A stretch of 64,000 bases of DNA from Favolaschia claudopus (lineage: Eukaryota > Basidiomycota > Agaricomycetes > Agaricales > Mycenaceae). The position numbers and the translations under genes are program-made. This document shows positions 1 to 9,275 of this stretch, piece after piece (position 1 is the first letter of the stretch; each line of letters opens with the position of its first letter). The stretch lies in the NCBI GenBank assembly GCA_037176885.1, contig JAWWNJ010000180.1, positions 186,001 through 250,000 on the forward strand, given 5' to 3'. The notes beneath the pieces were generated by a model. It was given only the letters and a program-made list of their open reading frames with translations, did no database searches and was not told the DNA's origin.

Positions 1-1455
1 CTCGAGCTCCTCCTCACTGCACTCAATCACTCTCTACAATCTTCGTCAAGATAGAACCGGTACGGTGCATCGGAGACCACGGGCAAGGTGCTGAGCAGGT
101 GTACCAGAAGCCGGCCGAGGTAGTTTAACTAGTCGCTCGAAGAGGGCTTGTGGCAGTGTTCCTTTTTAAGGCCTTAGGATGAAAAATACAAATTTTTCCG
201 GGCTTTTTTAGATGCATTTTTCGGGGAGTTCCAAAGCGGTTTTGCTTCTTATGGCTTGCTGCAGCTGAGTTTTGGCTGAACTTGAGGTTTGTGGACTGAA
301 ATTGCGCCCGCCAGGGCAATGCAGGTAGCCGAGCTGAGAGCTTGACCCATGTTCCGACGCGCTTCAGCAGAATCAACGGAACCTGCCGGACATTGCCATT
401 GAGAATCCGGGCCTTTGGCAGCTGCCAAGTTGCCAACCCAGCTGCCGAACCTGCTGAACGTAGCCGAGAAGGGTGACATAATCCAAGGTAAGGCTTAATT
501 AAGGGTTAAGATGGATCCAGCTTCATGTTAACCCTTAGCATTAACTTGAAATTAAGGGTTAATTCATTCTAAGGCTTAACCCTTAGGAGGAACACTGGCT
601 TGTGGTGGACCCGTCGCTGGTTTAGGTGTCTGAGCGTGCGCCACGGCGCAGTATTCATGAAAAAAAATTGGTGTATTACGGAGCCCGTAACAAGAGAAAT
701 GCAATCAAAAGGGCTATGGATACAAAGAAAGCATAAACGAGAGCTAAAAATTGCCCAGAATCCGTTCAAAGTTTGGAAATAGACTTTATCGGTGTTTGCC
801 CGCCCGTTTCCAAAATTCTATGATGTCACGCATAACGCTGAGGCCGTTTCTGGTTTCCATGCGTAGCGTTTCCAGTCACGCTCGAGGGTCTGTTTCACCC
901 ATACAAAGTGCTACAGTAAAAGCGCAAAAGCGCGTAAGCCAAGTTTACTTCTCTTGCGTGGGATCTACTGCGCGTGGACGCGTAGCCTGGATTTACTGTA
1001 GTATTACGACCAAGTGTTCAGGTGATGGGTGACAGGGACCTGTGAACTGAACACTTTTGGTTGTGGTGACGGTGACACTTGGGTTTTTTCGCCAAAATGA
1101 GGTATGCACCTAAGTACTTTCTCGGTTGTACACTTTCGTTTGTCTGCAACGCACTCACTAGGCATGACATGTTTCCCTTCATTTGCTGTGCAGAGTACGG
1201 TTGTCGCTGCGCGGTTCTCGTTATGCAGGCGATGTGTCGAATCCATGAAGAGTGTGCCGTTGGGGGCTGCAGTGTTGAGAATGGTGCTGTCAAGCGAGAA
1301 GTTCTCCGTAATTGCGACAGTGAATTTCGATTTATGATCGGGAGCATCGAAGTCATGAGGATTGTAGCTGTGTCAAAAAACGGCATAAGTGTAAACCCTA
1401 TACAGAGATAGAGATCCTCACTAATACATGTCCCGACTATTGCGTTTCACCATTA
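1..1455. other. No supported gene
   Basis: Only short overlapping frames occur here and none shows a recognisable domain or splice-consistent extension. A cluster of words of the type TTAAGGGTTAA and its reverse complement lies at about 481-590. A related cluster sits near 63845-63900 at the other end of the window. The stretch is probably old transposon debris, but I cannot assign it. Confidence 0.45.
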
Positions 1456-2343
1456 GAGAGTTTGCGGTGAGCCGCCAGAAGCCACCTGGCGGCTCTAATG
1501 GCATGCGGATTGGAGCGGCTATGCTGTCTGGCGGTAGTCAAGGACTCGTGAAGGGGTCCCGTGGAGAAGCGACATGGATCAGCGGAGTTTGAAACTTCGC
1601 TCCATTTGGAAGCTGCTAAATTGGGCGACTGCTCCTACTTTCGATACCTCTGAGCATATTTGCCACCCTCCGAGCCTCAAAAATATGTTCAGAGTACTGT
1701 ATATGTGCTACAGTTTGACTGCTTTGGTTTTACCCGGCGGCTTGAAGTCATTTTTTCTCTCATAGCAGGTGAAAACACGCTTGGACTCGATTCTAAACTT
1801 TCGACGAACATTGGAAGTACAAATAGCAGAGAATATTGCGCAAATATACTTTGAAGATAAAATCCACCTTGAAATAGCCAGTTTTTGCAGTGAGCTCGAC
1901 CATAGAGCTCAACCGCGAGTGCGCAAAGCTTTCGGTGTGTGATGGCCGTCGCAGCGACTTTCCTAGAATGGATGCCGTGATCAAGCCGAGCCATCAATTG
2001 TCGCTTCTCAGCCGACCCCCCTGACGCGTCCCAAGACTTTATATACGTTTGAACGACTATCTTCAAAAAAGTTTATAAAGTCTTGTCTACGAGACTAGTC
2101 TGGCGGCTCGTTTGGCGGCTCATCTGGAGCGGTGAAAAAAATGGAAAAAAAAACCTTCATTTACCTCAAAAAAGGCGCGCCGTCCAGTCAAAACTGATCA
2201 GTCGAGCAGAAAACAGGTCAAGCCGGGAACTCGCTGTGACGGTCACACGTGCCAAACTTTGGTGGAACGGTGTGCTCCGCGCAAGTCTCAAGCCAAAAAC
2301 AATGAGCTTGTTAATATGAGCAGACGGTGCGGCTAATATGCTC
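1456..2343. mobile_element. Decayed MITE of the TAGAG...GAGCC family, split by an insertion
   Basis: The left end reads TAGAGAGTTTGCGGTGAGCC and is followed by the GGCGGCTCT and GGAGCGGCTATG blocks also seen in the element at 28114-28545. The inner part of the same arm (TGGCGGCTCGTTTGGCGGCT) reappears at about 2101, after a 563-bp insertion. The right end near 2343 is a guess based on a weak TTAGAG match, so the right border is uncertain. Confidence 0.4.
1535..2097. mobile_element. 563-bp non-autonomous element with 9-bp target duplication
   Basis: The 9-mer GTCTGGCGG is present on both sides (1526-1534 and 2098-2106). Removing the segment plus one copy joins two parts of a MITE arm in the order seen in another family member. 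The element starts TAGTCAAGG and ends CGAGACTA, so its terminal inverted repeat is short (TAGTC). An 8-9 bp duplication fits the hAT or Mutator groups, but there is no coding content to decide. Confidence 0.5.
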
Positions 2344-2880
2344 TAATCACCAGGTTACGGTCATGTTTGGGAAAAATTAAATTAAAAAAATTATGTAATG
2401 ACCCCTACCAACCCACACCCCATAAGTAAGGTAGATCTCATTCATCCAGCAACCTACCCCACGTGATTGATGTAACGCGTTACTGATGTTACCTATCCTT
2501 GTCCAAGCCAGACTGATGCTCAATTCACGTAGACTTGGACAACATATTGAGTATACCTTCTACGTAACTATGTTCTAAATAGGTAAAAGTATTATGTCCA
2601 GCTTGGTAGATTTTTCTGCAGTGTGCGAATTATTGAAGCAAAAACAACGGAGAAACTACTGCCGATTACAGTTTACAAAGTGTTCTAAACATCTCGATGG
2701 CCCCGGACTTCGCAAAATCAAGCAGATAGTCGTTGGGAATAGCACTGGTGACCGCGGTAGATTTTTGTGGCATATGCAGCCTCGCGGCCGTTCAAACCTT
2801 TGGCGTAGCGTCACTGTATCGCAAAGCTCGGTTACAAACCTTTGTCTGACTTGTTAATCTACCGCAGGAAATAAAATAAG

Positions 2881-3190
2881 TCAAGACATACCGTCGAATA
2901 CACACAAAGGTATCGCAGCCAACGAGTTAAGCATGTTGACTTCGAGATCTTCCTCTTTCGATGACTCCGGGCATAGCCGATAAAGCCGTTTCGCGTATCC
3001 CCAGCACTGTTCGATCGGATTGAGCTCACAGTGAAATTTTGGTAAAAAGATCACCGAAATGCCCTGCGTGCTGCAGTGCTCCTCGAGCAGAGACTGAACA
3101 CCGGCACATTCTCTTTTTCCGTCTGGATCTTTTTCCTTTCTTCTTTGGTGACACACTGCCAATCACACGCTTGACCCAGACCTGATAGAA
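2881..3190 (-). pseudogene. Transposase C-terminal fragment (DDE type)
   Basis: The frame encodes a DDE-transposase C-terminal signature common in basidiomycete genomes: a FLPKFHCELNPIEQCWGYAK block, in which the E of PIEQ is the expected third acidic catalytic residue, followed by a tail matching the family pattern SSKEEDLE...SLAAIPL. A GTATGT donor follows directly after the last conserved residues, so the original gene probably had an intron here. The N-terminal half with the first two catalytic aspartates is not recognisable upstream. The copy is therefore dead. It lies inside the TIR-bounded element 2429-3725, which explains its presence. Confidence 0.7.
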
Positions 3191-3448
3191 TCCATAGCAG
3201 AGCCCCAGCTCTGACGAGAGGCAGCCTTGCGGCGAGACACAGCTGGCATCGCGGGTAGGGCGTCGTGGCAGAATCAGTCTTCTGTCACTGATCGTTCTTC
3301 AATAATTCAGCGCGTGCAGATTTCGGGTCAAATTTTTGTATATCAAAAGATCATGTCTTATATTAGTGAAGTTACGTAGAAAAATTGAGGGTGGATGGCC
3401 CGATTGGATGTTAAGACGCGTTTGATCGTGATTTTGCCTGTAATCCTA

Positions 3449-3661
3449 TACTTGAAAAGAGGGCCAGGCCATCAGTCGCGTGACTTTTGACAGAAAATCA
3501 CGGGGTCAATGTCGAGATGTTGAGATCGTACTAGACGTCGCGAGCGGAGCGAGCGCAGCGGGGTTTGGGGCGGCCAGCCCAACAAGCTGTGTGACCGAAC
3601 GGAGGAAGGTCGGCGAGCGCAGCGAGTCGGCCGTGCCGGAGGCAGGGAACTAAAGCTTGTG
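3449..3661 (+). repeat. GC-rich dispersed repeat, copy 1
   Basis: A unit of about 215 bp starts TTGAAAAGAGGGCCAGGCC and ends GGGAACTAAAGCTTGT. It contains the run GCGAGCGGAGCGAGCGCAGC. Further copies lie at 22588-22780 and 49236-49452, with divergent relatives to about 49700. It is nested within the transposon 2429-3725. Some copies are bordered by TA and have faint terminal symmetry (CTTGAAAA / AAGCTTG), suggesting a small MITE, but this is not firm. Confidence 0.6.
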
Positions 3662-3725
3662 ATTCCAATTATGGTCTGTCACGCTGGATCACGTGGGGTA
3701 GGTTGCTGATGAATGAGATCTACCT

Positions 3726-4183
3726 TAGCAGGAGCTTTCCACGAGAGGTATGGGTTAAGAGAGGTCGACTGTATTGTAATGTGAATTGATGGCAAGATGT
3801 GACCTGTATTGATCGGCGAGAAGGCTCTGCAGTGCCCCCTGTATGTGATGCGAGTGTCGAGCCCCCCATTGATCGGCAGACGAAAAAGCTACCAACCGCA
3901 AGCGTTCACCAGGCGTTCACACTAACTCTGTTTTCTTGTTCTGCGAACTAGTGAACTTGAAGCTGGCCGCACGAAAAAAAAATAAGAGAAACAAAGAACC
4001 AGAGTCCGCAACCGAGAGCTTCTAGGCTAGCCGAGAGCTTCTTTCATATGATGCGAAGATAAATGTCTCCAAAATTCCACTGCCACCCACAGCTTGATGC
4101 CACACCCGCGCGCATGAGTACGACCAGACGCGTGTTCCCTCTCGAAGGACTGGGGGTAAGGTCGGAAACTGTGATGTCGACAA
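3726..4183. other. No supported gene
   Basis: I see no coding frame with recognisable content and no clear repeat border in this stretch. Confidence 0.4.
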
Positions 4184-4510
4184 CAATATGATTTGTATGC
4201 CGGAGTTCCGGCCTACAGAAGGGGGAGCTTGCGCGAATCCGTATCAATATTACAATGTACATTGGAGTAAAATAAGATGAACAAGAAATTTTGGGGGAGC
4301 TTGCTCCCCCTTTTATCAGAGCCGTCACCGAAAAAACAATAAGCTGTGCTAGAGAGCGTTTTGATGGCGTCACTCGCCCTTGACGTGCGCACGTCAAGAT
4401 TGGCATGCTCCGAGTGATACGATGTTCTTCCGAGTGATCCAGCCTGATCCCTACTGATCCAGATTGATTGCAACTGATGACGTACCCATTTGCACGGGTG
4501 ATTGATCATG
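4184..4510. repeat. Dispersed repeat with paired hairpins (related to 39974-40396)
   Basis: The left end AATATGATTTGTATGCCGGA matches the start of the element at 39974. A stem follows (GCCGGA-GT-TCCGGC). Further in is the perfect 18-bp palindrome GGGGGAGCTTGCTCCCCC, next to a block (TTTTATCAGAGCCGTCACCG) that is shared with 40314-40380 but lies there in the opposite orientation. The two copies are thus rearranged relative to each other. The right border here is unclear. Confidence 0.5.
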
Positions 4511-4858
4511 CCCAAAGCCGCTTAACGGAAGTGAAAAATACAGTTCTCCTTTTCATACACGGTACAGAGGGGCAGGTTCTCGACGAGTGTTGTTAGTTTT
4601 GCAAACAGCTGCTGTGATGAGGCGATGAAAATAAATGATATCAATGTGCTCCAGTTATATAGAGAGACTATGGTTCTGAGTGGAAATTCTATCACGATGA
4701 TAAGCTAGTCAATATGATTGGTGGTTCATCCTGCAGAACGTCATTGCCCGGCATAAGTAAAGTTTTGTTCACAACAGCTGCGTGAAAAGAATCCGGCCGA
4801 ATTATGCCCCAAACAACAGCGCAACATTGACATTGTTATTTGAGTGCCATTTCCAGTA
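4511..4858. other. No supported gene
   Basis: No coding signature and no clear repeat structure were found between the repeat on the left and the MITE on the right. Confidence 0.4.
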
Positions 4859-5131
4859 CAGCCGTTTGGAAACAAATATACGGGTTTGATCGAGTGGTGC
4901 TCATTCATATGTGCTTACCTTTGTTTTGCTTCCCGTCACTAGCTCCACTTCAGTCGAATCTTAGTTTTGCTTCCGCCACCCAGAGAACACCAGGAAAAAA
5001 CAGGGGTAAACAGAACTGAGGCTCAAGACTTAGCCCCAGAGCTCGATAAGGCCATGACTTGCGAGCAAGGACCAAAACAAGGGACCAGCGGCACATGATG
5101 TAATACGGCAACACCCCACAAAGCGGTATGA

Positions 5132-6094
5132 CAGCTATTTTGGAAACGATAGACATTTTCGATTTTCGAGCTGAGTTCGGCAACTCCCGGCAGACCTGTC
5201 ATATAATTATTTTTAGCTACAGCTCAGCTCCATCATGACGACGAGCGTTCCCCGCCAATACACAGTATACTCTCCTCACTCTCACCATGATACGACGAGG
5301 AAACCGCCGCCACATACCTAAGGAGCAGAAACAGCTCATCACCACAATGTCGGCCCATATGTCTGTCCCAGACATTGCTTGCAGCTACCGACATCAGCGA
5401 GCGAACCATATACAGCATCATCCGAACGTGGCGGACCACTGGGGACCACGTCCGAATTCCTCTGCAGCTTGGACGACCCCGCATTCTTACATCTTTTGAT
5501 GTCGCGGTCTGTGGTCTTCTCAATACCTTCGTATTTGACCCTTTGAGAAGTATCTGAGGGTCTTGTTGCGAGAACCCCCGACATCTATCTTTTCGAGCTA
5601 CAGGATTGTTTGTACGAAGCCACGGGACTTGACGTCGCTAAAACCACCATCCGTTGACGCCCTTTTGCGAATGGGTTATGTTCGGGTTCATGTAAGTAAA
5701 ATTGCTAAGAGTTTCGTGCCGCTGACATGAGTATATCCTTAGATATCTCGAACTGCACTCGAAGCTGAGGAAAACCAACGGCTTGGGTTTCAATGTGAAG
5801 TTGGACAACACCCACCTCGAAGATTGGTTTTCCTAGACGAAGCAAGCTTGCAATCGACATACAACGCGGCGGCAGATGGCATGGGCCCCCATTGGAATGC
5901 GAGCGCGGCGGCAAGATTATTTTGTCCGAGGCATCCGGTATGTGTTTCTGCTCTTGTCAGTGCTACGTGCCTGCTGATATGTATAGTTATTCTGTTCTTC
6001 CGGCAATTTGCCTCGATGGCATACTTCACTTCGATGTGTTGACTCGATCCTGGACCGCCGTAGAGTTCCGCAACTATCTCGATATTCTCCTGAA
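5132..6094 (+). pseudogene. Tc1/mariner-type transposon fragment with broken transposase
   Basis: This is a second copy of the transposon at 59615-62771, in opposite orientation. It begins with the same terminal sequence (CAGCTATTTTGGAAACGATAGACA at 5132) and the same leader. A helix-turn-helix N-terminus starts at 5287 (MIRRGNRRHIPKEQKQL...). The catalytic region begins with a FLDEA block at about 5830. Homology stops at about 6094, just after the FRNYLDILL segment and before the second catalytic aspartate. Frameshifts are present. The right half, including any passenger gene, is missing. Confidence 0.75.
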
Positions 6095-6190
6095 AATCGA
6101 AAACGAAAACGCGGCTAGCTGATAATGATCAGGCGGCCTTCCAGGCGATCAAGTCCATCAATTGCCAGCATCAGAAACGAAAATGACCGG
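6094..6190 (-). repeat. Short repeat with TTTTCGTTTC ends, copy 1
   Basis: Read on the minus strand, the segment runs from CATTTTCGTTTCTGA to CGTTTTCGTTTTCGATTTTC with a GCTAGC-containing core. Related copies lie at 6676-6766 and 47783-47880. It abuts the truncated mariner copy exactly where homology to the full element ends, so its arrival or an associated deletion probably caused the truncation. Confidence 0.5.
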
Positions 6191-6675
6191 GCAAAGAAGC
6201 CGAGAGGATCGGATTGATGTCACAGTCACAGTATATCAATGTACGTGGTCTATTGTGTCATCGGCCGCTTGCCGAACGCGTCCGAGTGGCTGTACCAGGT
6301 CACGCCACGGCGTGTCTTACTTAGCACTTAATTGAGAGTGAAGATCACTCCACTTCAAATCATAAAATAGAAATTTTTACGATACCCAAGTATGAGATTC
6401 GTGGCAAACATGATACTTATAGACAAACACTAAAGGTATGTAAATAGGAAACAAGAATGGACTACATAAGTAAACAAATATTATTATTTTATATTTATCT
6501 GTAATTTATGTTGACTGCCGGCAGTAGCTAAGTTGCACGAGCATCTCATTTGCAAAAACGCAATTTCGGTTATTTTAAGTAGTAGCCGAGCATCGGAACG
6601 GGACCAACATGAGCATGTTACGTGACCGTGACCCTTGGCGTCATGGAGCCGACCTTGACTTGTCCGTGCCGACTG
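6191..6675. other. AT-rich stretch without supported gene
   Basis: No recognisable coding or repeat content. It belongs to the material inserted into the MITE at 4859-6874. Confidence 0.4.
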
Positions 6676-6766
6676 CTTCATTTTCGTTTCTGAACCTGCT
6701 GCCGACGGGCACCACCGGCCATCTATCGGCTATTCTATATATAGTCGTTTTCGTTTTCGTTTCTAG
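6676..6766 (+). repeat. Short repeat with TTTTCGTTTC ends, copy 2
   Basis: It carries the same outer blocks as the copies at 6094-6190 and 47783-47880 (CATTTTCGTTTCTGAAC at left, CGTTTTCGTTTTCGTTTC at right) but a different core. Confidence 0.45.
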
Positions 6767-6929
6767 TATATACTCCCCACAAAGTGCTTGCCGATGACAG
6801 AATCGTCAACAAACGTAAGCACAAACGAACGAGCACCACTCAATCAAAACCCGTATATTGTTTCCAAACGGCTGTAAGAGTGTGTACGGCTGCAAGATAC
6901 GGACGAGATACTGGATATTGATGGGTACT

Positions 6930-6986
6930 GGTGGTGTAGGCGCAGCGTCCATCTCTCGTCGACATGGACGCTGCGCCTACACCACC
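6930..6986. repeat. Perfect 23-bp inverted repeat (hairpin)
   Basis: Two 23-nt arms (6930-6952, starting GGTGGTGTAGGCGC, and its exact reverse complement at 6964-6986) enclose an 11-nt spacer. It sits between the split MITE and a transposase pseudogene. There is no U-run to suggest a terminator, and no protein association is evident. Confidence 0.8.
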
Positions 6987-7180
6987 TTTGTATCCGGATC
7001 CGTCACAGTAATACACCACAACTCCGCTGAGCTCTCCTGCGCGCCTCGTCTTCGGCGCCCATTGATAAGCGGGTCGGAGTCGGGTCCATGGTTTCGGTGT
7101 CACATGCTTCGGGAAACGCGTTGAAGAGTTAGTGCAGCGGGGAACAATGCCGCTGGACATACTGGCGTGATCACCTCTGG

Positions 7181-8140
7181 ATGTGGGGTTGGAGTGGGTG
7201 GGATTCTGGTAACGAGGCCAGTCGAAGTGCGAAATCAGCTATTGATGCGCTGAAGGAGGCTGGCTGGTCGAATCGGGATGTGGCAGAAAAGGAAAATGTT
7301 GCGCCCTCTACCGTCTCCAGAATCAATGCCCGCTACGGACCAACCCGCAATTTTGACGCGAAGGCTCCCAGGCAAAGACGCCCACGCAAAATGAACGAGC
7401 GGGAAGTCCGTAAAGCCCTTAGGCTGCTGTCTTCAGGCAAAGCCAAGAATGCTTCGGACTTGCAGAGGAAATATTTCCCCCATTTGCACGTCGATACGAT
7501 CCGAGCTGCCCTCAAAGAACAAGCATTATCTCGACCCTTGTTGACACCAGCCCACCGGAGGAAGCGAAAAGAATGGGGGAACTGCATTGTTATTGGACAC
7601 CGGAGGATTGGCGGGCGGTGATCTTCTCAGATGAGTCAAAATTCAATATCATTGGGTCGGATGGGCGGCAGTGGTGCTGGAGAGAGCCGGGGCAAGCAAG
7701 CGACGGGGGCTGTATTACCCGATATGGAGTCGGACAACTTCACCGGAATCGGAATCATTGACCGCTTCGGTTACACCGACATCCTGGCCGAAACCCTCCC
7801 GCGGACCCTCGACAAGCATGATTTGGATCGCTCGACTGTCTATTTTCAGCAGGACGGCGATTCAAAGCATCGCTCCAAGCATGCTTTGGGGTGGCTCGAG
7901 CTTGAAGGCTTTGAGGTTCTTCCCTGGGCACCAAATTCACCGGATATGAACATCACCGAGAATCTTTGAGATCATTTGGAGACCATGGTGCGCGCTAGGG
8001 ATCCACTGCCGAAGAACAAGGAGGAATTATGGGCCGCTTTGAAGGAAGAGTGGGAAAAAATTGATCAGGCATATATCGACAAGTTATATGACAGCTTGCC
8101 CCAATCGGGTGCGGGATTTGTTGAAGGCAAATGGTGGGGA
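7181..8140 (+). pseudogene. Tc1-like DD34E transposase pseudogene
   Basis: The N-terminal part (7181 to about 7590) holds a helix-turn-helix (AIDALKEAGWSNRDVAEKE...STVSRINARYG). The catalytic part shows FSDESKFNI with the first aspartate, YFQQDGDSKH with the second (the usual NDxxxH region altered to GD), and LPWAPNSPDMNITENL with the glutamate, matching the Tc1 pattern. The reading frame shifts near 7590 and back near 7700. A TGA at 7967-7969 replaces the tryptophan expected in ENLWDHLE. The C-terminal DKLYDSLPQ motif is present. Terminal repeats could not be placed. It is a dead copy of a family different from the transposons at 5132 and 59615. Confidence 0.85.
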
Positions 8141-8514
8141 GACTCGTTATTAGTGGCTGGTGTGTTTATTTTCACCGCGAGTCTGGCCCGAAGCTATGTG
8201 ATACATGTAAAGTTTTGAAAATGGTAAATCTGCGTCACAATATTCTAAGACTCGTGACGCTCTTAGATTTTTTTTAAGGTCCACCTCATATATTGTTACT
8301 CGCAATTTCGTCTTGGCAGATTCCAGCATGTGATCATTCGGCTTTTAAGGTAGCCGCAGTCCACCCTCGACAAACGTCACGTGTCGTGACGGTCACATTT
8401 CTATCTTGAGCGAGCACCGACAAATCAACTATCTCTGAGGCAACCAACGAACTCTGTACAAATCGGTTCGACCAGATTACGGGTATATATACTATGATGC
8501 TGTATACAAAAAAA
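8141..8514. other. Intergenic stretch with one orphan transposon end
   Basis: At 8348 the sequence AGGTAGCCGCAGTCCACC and a following GTCACGTG block resemble the TIR of the MITE at 40408-40845, preceded by TA. No matching opposite end was found. The Gypsy-related cluster starts at 8515. Confidence 0.4.
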
Positions 8515-8639
8515 TGTAACGAATCGGCACGTTACAGCGGTCACGTGGCCGAACTGGGGTAACTTGGACCCAGAAACGGACGTGAGACGAAGGGACAGAT
8601 AGTCTAACGGTTATGCGGGTGCGACTCCCGCATGTTCCA
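8515..8639. repeat. 125-bp direct repeat, copy 1, ending in a tRNA-like sequence
   Basis: The unit begins TGTAACGAATCGGCACGTTA and is identical, as far as I can read, to 8811-8935. Its last about 45 nt hold an A-box-like word (TAGTCTAACGG) and a B-box-like word (GGTGCGACTCC) but no room for an anticodon arm. In copy 2 the same sequence is followed by CCA and the LTR. Confidence 0.75.
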
Positions 8640-8810
8640 TTTTCGCCTGTTGTTACATTAGGAGTTGAGAGCTGGTGGCGAACAGAGTGACTGTTGTAAG
8701 TTCTATATTCACCTGTTGTTACATTTGGTGGAACATCAGTGAGTCGTGTTCGACTCCCGCAGCTGGCATAAGTTTGCCGAGCTTCCGCAGAACCTCGGCA
8801 GGAGGGCGGA
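8640..8810. other. LTR-end fragment followed by a primer-site-like sequence
   Basis: Positions 8670-8725 repeat the terminal part of the LTR 8941-9244 in inverse orientation (GCTGGTGGCGAACAGAGTGA ... CTGTTGTTACA). Directly after the LTR-like end comes TTTGGTGGAACATCAGTGAG. Its TGGTGGAACAT fits a primer binding site complementary to a tRNA ending ATGTTCCACCA. A second B-box-like word (GTTCGACTCC) follows at about 8748. Confidence 0.55.
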
Positions 8811-8938
8811 TGTAACGAATCGGCACGTTACAGCGGTCACGTGGCCGAACTGGGGTAACTTGGACCCAGAAACGGACGTGAGACGAAGGGACAGATAGTC
8901 TAACGGTTATGCGGGTGCGACTCCCGCATGTTCCACCA
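8811..8938 (+). other. 125-bp direct repeat, copy 2, with tRNA-like sequence ending CCA
   Basis: Positions about 8892-8938 resemble the D arm, T arm and acceptor 3' half of a tRNA: TAGTCTAACGG (A box), a GCGGG/CCCGC stem around a 7-nt loop, then ATGTTCCACCA. The anticodon arm is absent, so this is not a functional tRNA. The reverse complement begins TGGTGGAACATGCGGG and lies 2 nt from the LTR border at 8941, exactly where a primer binding site is expected. The match to a tRNA therefore extends far beyond the usual 8-18 nt. It may derive from a read-through reverse transcript of the primer tRNA. Confidence 0.55.
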
Positions 8939-8940
8939 AA

Positions 8941-9244
8941 TGTAACAACAGGTGAATATAGAACTTACAACAGTCACTCTGTTCGCCACCAGCTCTCAAC
9001 AAACCTTTCGTGTGCCGAAACTATTACTTAAGGGTAATCTTTCGTCACATATTTTTGACTGGTTTAAGTTCAATATTCACCAAAGTCTTGTAACTAATAC
9101 ATCTGAGTACTTATAGCATGTAAGTAAGTAAAACAAAGCGGAATGAGATCATCTATGAGCGCAGGATAATGTAGACGGAGCGGGAAGTGGATGTAGGTCT
9201 AAGTACAACACGGTCACGAGACAAAAAGAAATGATGATGTTACA
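8941..9244 (-). repeat. 3' LTR of the Gypsy element
   Basis: 304 bp with TGTAAC...GTTACA ends, aligning with 19430-19695. On the minus strand a TATA-like box (TATAAGTACTCAG) lies in the middle. The segment 8972-9060 is inverted relative to the other LTR. The tRNA-like sequence next to 8941 suggests that this LTR once also served as the 5' LTR of a second, now mostly lost, tandem copy. Confidence 0.75.
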
Positions 9245-9275
9245 TACGCCCTCCAAGGTTGACGCGTCGGCAACC

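Larger units (their letters stand above)
2429..3725. mobile_element. DNA transposon with about 40-bp TIRs and TA duplication
   Basis: Both ends carry nearly identical inverted repeats beginning AGGTAGATCTCATTCATC and running to a CACGTGAT block. They are flanked by TA on each side (2427-2428 and 3726-3727). Inside is a transposase fragment on the minus strand (2881-3190) and a nested GC-rich repeat (3449-3661). The TIR layout (AGGTAGA...CACGTGA) is shared with the MITE at 40408-40845, which looks like a non-autonomous relative. TA duplication and the transposase type point to the Tc1/mariner/IS630 group. Confidence 0.75.
4859..6874. mobile_element. Tc1/mariner-type MITE (TACAGCCGTTTTGG family), split by a nested insertion
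   Basis: The left end (CAGCCGTTTGGAAACAA...) starts after TA at 4857-4858 and the right end (...TTTCCAAACGGCTG) stops before TA at 6875-6876. The left part runs to about 5123 and the right part resumes at about 6785. Comparison with the copies at 28929 and 23559 shows these are two halves of one unit of about 380 bp. The 10-mer CCCCACAAAG borders the insertion on both sides (5114-5123 and 6775-6784) and may be its target duplication. Confidence 0.75.

Noticed and set aside
481..590. TTAAGGGTTAA-type words at both window ends, looking telomere-like
   Set aside because: They are not tandem TTAGGG units, are few and degenerate, and coding or transposon DNA continues on both sides.
8595..8639. 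Possible tRNA gene (A and B boxes present)
   Set aside because: There is no anticodon arm and no paired 5' acceptor strand; it is a tRNA-derived fragment only.
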